A stretch of 64,000 nucleotides of DNA. It comes from CAZJHD01 sp964545855 (GTDB taxonomy: Bacteria; Planctomycetota; UBA1135; JACQFD01). Made by a program: the position numbers and the translations under genes. Positions 61,901 to 64,000 of this stretch are shown here, piece by piece. The stretch spans positions 1-64,000 of the forward strand of contig CAZJHD010000012.1 in NCBI GenBank assembly GCA_964545855.1, given 5' to 3'. The notes under the pieces are model-generated. The model made no database searches, was not told the origin of the DNA, and saw only the letters and a program-made list of their open reading frames with translations. Numbering within the stretch: the stretch's first letter is position 1; each line of letters starts with the position of its first letter.

Positions 61901-61925
61901 GGATCTCCACGCCCGCGTCAAATGA
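58905..61925 (+). CDS. large secreted TPR-like protein
   Basis: The 1006-residue product has a signal peptide (MDFLRNGLHSAFASALLVLPLVGVASGRALG). The rest is almost all helical, with TPR/half-TPR patterns such as AEKLRRAGDLFEEFLLECPSDY (~243), DAVLERVEDVRKGIPNAEEYDL (~340), AIEVAQRVRTRAVFGSETFASARDLLE (~380), GGDLFTLAGQVYQKAGRPIEAILLFETAG (~460) and LAKTALAA-type helices to the end. It should be a periplasmic scaffold or binding protein. The ATG at 58905 gives the signal peptide; an in-frame ATG at 58836 would add ~23 residues. It belongs to the toroid/ExbB neighbourhood and is followed by another secreted TPR protein. Confidence 0.7.
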   Translation: MDFLRNGLHSAFASALLVLPLVGVASGRALGSTTPISEMASSNATQEDLDAKVAPPGFDRDVDFASRLANRNMRDEARWVVADLKGGKNLSELQKASIAFLEARISVSAFDVERDFDKAMIAYESARSAVDSYLKLAPDGAFAGQARYMGGDLDRKLGKKIAEQIRREPSIEKIGEMRKLGEEAFGRAISYFSAQASTLQGPAQTAGPATAAEADFLAALYAVPNAYFDYADLYGKDDPIRAEKLRRAGDLFEEFLLECPSDYTIAFEASVKAGNVWRELGQGSRARDYYFVCFELLYWYDQDGNRHVRPPEDFNDALRLLILEAATEYSKLLNREQQYDAVLERVEDVRKGIPNAEEYDLDFLVEVARAYAGKNQDQKAIEVAQRVRTRAVFGSETFASARDLLESLGVDFEGAGPIPAQEIISPVYAAYQEGRFTDAMRAFERSLSRLRGRPEEAKYGGDLFTLAGQVYQKAGRPIEAILLFETAGTRFPQSRLAATALLLGVDEACNLWVKTQSKDPWIDEWIQTLLDHLSNGWPDSDPSNQAQSRYISALQKMGLKDAFEVAKLKEDQLRSLSKTDPNLGKRSFDAGLMFFRAGGLIANVRDKAQLKRMRDDARAGMERTFAQLFDWTAAQTTLDPTERSRNEQKEIEARLCLARAYLWEPGSQPERTQQICREIDDRASRSTIARAKSLDTAELFMTVALKLGKLDDAVRIVEGMSTKAPESSKTVKGLRRVGDAILEEIPKKKDLPPADRIAMIDTATRLYRSWIASGEKQEGQVDSLDYAVAGARLFQLGLWKNDQDLRESFYFDIDPKKLAFRDQLESAVELIKKSLVVNETAPQSDYNAPVNRFRLGQALGALDRWSELAEHYGSLITDLELVVQQPQTSILEINAVAMRSVRLPVIQIVNERAYALARLSEKGDKKAGEEAQLLAAAVVRATDPGTREPTKEWWMARYVYALACVNNGERVVARNVIESYLVSDRELDRGKWGFAKLIQDLHARVK

Positions 61926-62268
61926 GGATCCAGCCGGACGCCCGCGTCCTCGAACCGCAGCCGCTCCTGGTTCGTCAGGGACACGAGACCTCGTTGACCG
62001 CTCCGGGGCTCGCCGCTAGAACGTTCCGCCCGGATTCCCGGAGCGCGCCCTCGCGATCTCGGAGCGACCGGCCCGTTGACGCGAGCGCGGCTCCTCGCCC
62101 CAGCTCGCAACGGCCCGAAGCGGCGCTGGCGGGCTCTCGTCGCGCGGCGATCGGCGATCCCGATTCCCGTTCCTCGCGCGGCACCGATGGGAGCCATCGA
62201 CCGCACCTTTCGGATCTCCGATTCTCCCGTCCCCTCTTCTCGTCCATCTCTCCCGAGGCGTTTGGCGG
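61926..62268. other. 343-base intergenic region, nothing recognisable
   Basis: The gap between the two secreted TPR genes contains only GC-rich sequence and a pyrimidine-rich stretch (CGATTCTCCCGTCCCCTCTTCTCG, ~62218-62241) just before the next gene. No terminator with a T tract, promoter or gene was found. Confidence 0.5.
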
Positions 62269-63396
62269 ATGATGCATTTCCACACCTTCGGACGGCTCGC
62301 AGCAGCACTGCTCGTGGCGGTCAGCGCGCTGGGCGCCGCCGCGACGGCTCAGGTCTCCGGAAAGGACAAGGTCTACAAGGTCAACAGCGACAAACCCCTG
62401 CTCGCGCGCGTCGCCGACCAGACGCTCTCGGAGGTCGTGGTCTCGATCGACGGGGGAGGCACCATCAAGATCTCGTGGAACGAAGTCGATCGCATCGTCT
62501 TCGGAGACGGCTATCGGCCCTTCCGCAACGCGCAGGAAGCGCTCGACAAGGGAGCCTTCGCCGACGCGATCAAGGAGATCCAGGACTGGAAGCCCGGCCG
62601 CGAGATCTTCGCTCCCCTGCGCCTCCTGCTCCTCGGGCGGGCTCTCGAAGGTCTCGACAAGGCGAAGGAAGCCGAGGAAGCCTACGCACAGCTCGTGGCC
62701 GAGCACGCGAAGAGCCACTACGTCCGGATGGCGATCCGAACCCTCGTGGACCTGCAGGTTCGCAACAAGAACTTCGTCGGAGCCGTGGACACGGCCGAGC
62801 GTGGCATCAAGCTCGGCAAGGACCTGAAGCTCGATGGAATCGCGCAGGAGTTCCTCTTCGTGAAGGCGCGCGTGCTGGAGGCTCAGGACAAGCTGACCGA
62901 GGCGAACCGCGAGTACCAGACACTCGCCACGTCGGCCGCCCAGTCGGCGCCCCGCATCGCTTCGCTCGCGACGGCCGCCCAGGGGCGGATCGCTGCGCGG
63001 CAGGGAGACGTCCCGAAGGCGCGGATGCTCCTCGAGCCTCTCATTCAATCCACCGATGCTGCGATCCTCGGGCCGGCCTACGCGGCGCTCGGAGACACCC
63101 TCTACGCTCAGGGCGTGAAGGAGACCAACGCCGAGAAGCTGCGCGAGGGCCTGCTCCACTATCTGCGCGCGGAGGTCCAGTTCCCGCCGGTCACGGGCGA
63201 GTCGACGGACACCCTCGAGATGGCTCTCTTCGGCTCGGCTCGGACCTACAAGAAGCTGTCCGAGATCGACAAGCCCAAGGAGACATCGGACTTCTGGAAG
63301 CAGAAGGGGCTCGAGAAGTGCGCCGACTTCCTGAGCCGGTTCCCTGGCTCGAGCCTGGCGGCCTCGGTCACGACCCTGCGAGGGGAGTTCAAGTGA
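62269..63396 (+). CDS. secreted TPR protein of the ExbB-associated cluster
   Basis: The 375-residue product has a signal peptide (MMHFHTFGRLAAALLVAVSALGAAATAQ). A short beta-rich N-terminal part (KVYKVNSDKPLLARVADQTL...VVSIDGGGTIKISW, ~33-70) precedes TPR helices from ~80 to the end: NAQEALDKGAFADAIKEIQDW, EAEEAYAQLVAEHAKSHYVRMA, VRNKNFVGAVDTAERGI, EANREYQTLATSAAQS, and a terminal KGLEKCADFLSRFPGSSLAASV. Its N-terminal strand region could hold a binding role. Closest neighbour downstream is the MotA/TolQ/ExbB-type gene, 245 bases on, so it probably belongs to the same energised envelope system. Confidence 0.72.
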   Translation: MMHFHTFGRLAAALLVAVSALGAAATAQVSGKDKVYKVNSDKPLLARVADQTLSEVVVSIDGGGTIKISWNEVDRIVFGDGYRPFRNAQEALDKGAFADAIKEIQDWKPGREIFAPLRLLLLGRALEGLDKAKEAEEAYAQLVAEHAKSHYVRMAIRTLVDLQVRNKNFVGAVDTAERGIKLGKDLKLDGIAQEFLFVKARVLEAQDKLTEANREYQTLATSAAQSAPRIASLATAAQGRIAARQGDVPKARMLLEPLIQSTDAAILGPAYAALGDTLYAQGVKETNAEKLREGLLHYLRAEVQFPPVTGESTDTLEMALFGSARTYKKLSEIDKPKETSDFWKQKGLEKCADFLSRFPGSSLAASVTTLRGEFK

Positions 63397-63641
63397 CCGC
63401 CGGCGCGCCAGCGCCTCGGCCGATCGGCCTTCTCTCGAACCCGGTTCTCTCCGGACGTCACTTCGACAGGCCATTCCCTGGAGAGCCGGCGTCCGACCCT
63501 GCGGAGGCACCCGGGCCCCTCGTTCTCGCGAGGACCCCGTTCCCCGAATGCCGAAGTCAGGGCATCTTCTTCACCCATCCTCACCCTCATCCCGCGGCTC
63601 AGCAGCTCCCGCGAACGGTCACTTCAACCACTACGGCCCTC

Positions 63642-64000
63642 ATGAAGAGTCTCATTCCCAGTCCCAAGGTGCTCCTCCTGGCCGCCCTGTCGATCGCCGT
63701 CTTCGCGATCCCGGTCCTCGCGCAGGACCATGGATCGGCGACGGTCGCCGGACACAAGGAGAAGACCCTCTGGGATCTGTTCAAGACGACCGGCCCGGTG
63801 GGCATCCTCATGGTGCTCACGTTCACGGTGGGCCTCGGTCTCCTGATCGAGAATCTGGTCACGCTGCGGAAGGAGAGGCTCGGCCCGCCGCCGCTCATCG
63901 ATGAGCTCGAGACCCTCGTCGAGGAGAACAACCTCGAGGAGGCCCTCGCGCTCTGCCAGAGCGACGGCTCCTATCTGGCGAACGTGACCGCCGGCGGTCT
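63642..64000 (+). CDS. MotA/TolQ/ExbB proton-channel family protein (cut by window edge)
   Basis: The first 119 codons are present; the frame is open at the window end. It begins with a signal peptide (MKSLIPSPKVLLLAALSIAVFAIPVLAQ), then a hydrophilic stretch, a membrane helix (~54-70, GPVGILMVLTFTVGLGLLIE) and a cytoplasmic start ENLVTLRKERLGPPPLIDELETLVEENNLEEALALCQSDGSYLANV, the family's pattern of a helix followed by a conserved charged loop and EA..LC. An N-terminal signal peptide before the first TolQ helix is typical of planctomycete members. ExbB/TolQ proteins form pentameric channels that use the proton gradient with ExbD/TolR, expected just beyond the window. Confidence 0.85.
   Translation, partial: MKSLIPSPKVLLLAALSIAVFAIPVLAQDHGSATVAGHKEKTLWDLFKTTGPVGILMVLTFTVGLGLLIENLVTLRKERLGPPPLIDELETLVEENNLEEALALCQSDGSYLANVTAGG

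Overview
The window is GC-rich DNA, tightly packed with genes, from a bacterium that looks like a planctomycete, probably an uncultured lineage. The support is the mix of gene families: a Ser/Thr kinase-TPR protein divergent from a planctomycete-type ECF sigma factor, a TPR protein ending in two RNA polymerase alpha-CTD domains, an alpha/alpha-toroid (prenyltransferase/squalene-oxidase repeat) membrane protein in a cluster with TPR proteins and a MotA/TolQ/ExbB channel, many secreted beta-rich proteins, and few recognisable Shine-Dalgarno sites. A run of ten Ns inside clpX shows that this is a scaffolded assembly. I saw no tRNA, rRNA, CRISPR array, insertion sequence or prophage.

Layout. 1-11.5 kb: an APH-fold kinase, an alginate-export-like outer-membrane barrel, a secreted carboxypeptidase-regulatory-like protein, a 1719-residue fusion of kinase-like domain, TPRs, GAF, sigma54 AAA+ and Fis, and a secreted beta-propeller-like protein. 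11.5-16.9 kb: the kinase/ECF-sigma divergent pair, then an overlapping rnpA-yidD-zinc-ribbon operon. 17.2-20.2 kb: aldehyde dehydrogenase plus L-lysine 6-transaminase, a lysine-catabolic pair. 20.3-25.4 kb: two small lipoproteins, a transglutaminase, a 24-bp tandem repeat, a small membrane protein, rlmN and a DHH phosphoesterase.

25.6-30.9 kb holds the most interesting locus. On the plus strand an SGNH-hydrolase-like membrane protein is followed by a 46-residue one-helix microprotein ending in FLYGVF. Converging on it from the minus strand are an acyl-AMP ligase, an acyl carrier protein and an MBOAT acyltransferase. Together these match, part for part, the D-alanylation machinery of Gram-positive bacteria (DltA/C/B/D/X): ligase, carrier, MBOAT, SGNH transferase and C-terminal acyl-shuttle peptide. 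I propose a Dlt-like system that acylates a cell-envelope polymer.

31-39.4 kb: proteostasis and DNA repair (tig-clpP-clpX; ruvA with two companions) and the TPR/alpha-CTD protein. 39.7-54.5 kb: metabolism (mobB, cysteine dioxygenase, aminotransferase, threonine aldolase, NhaC antiporter, transketolase, phosphomannomutase, SAM-cleaving DUF62 enzyme, arginase) and a secreted glycosidase-like protein. 54.6 kb: a diverged homologue of archaeal-type SAM synthetase that has lost conserved segments. 55.7-64 kb: an envelope cluster of a one-helix coiled protein, the toroid protein, two large TPR secretory proteins and the start of an ExbB/TolQ-type proton channel cut by the window edge.

Two expression habits recur. 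Genes often overlap by four bases (GTGA, ATGA), suggesting translational coupling. Several starts lie 6-8 bases after a TANNCT box, suggesting leaderless mRNAs.
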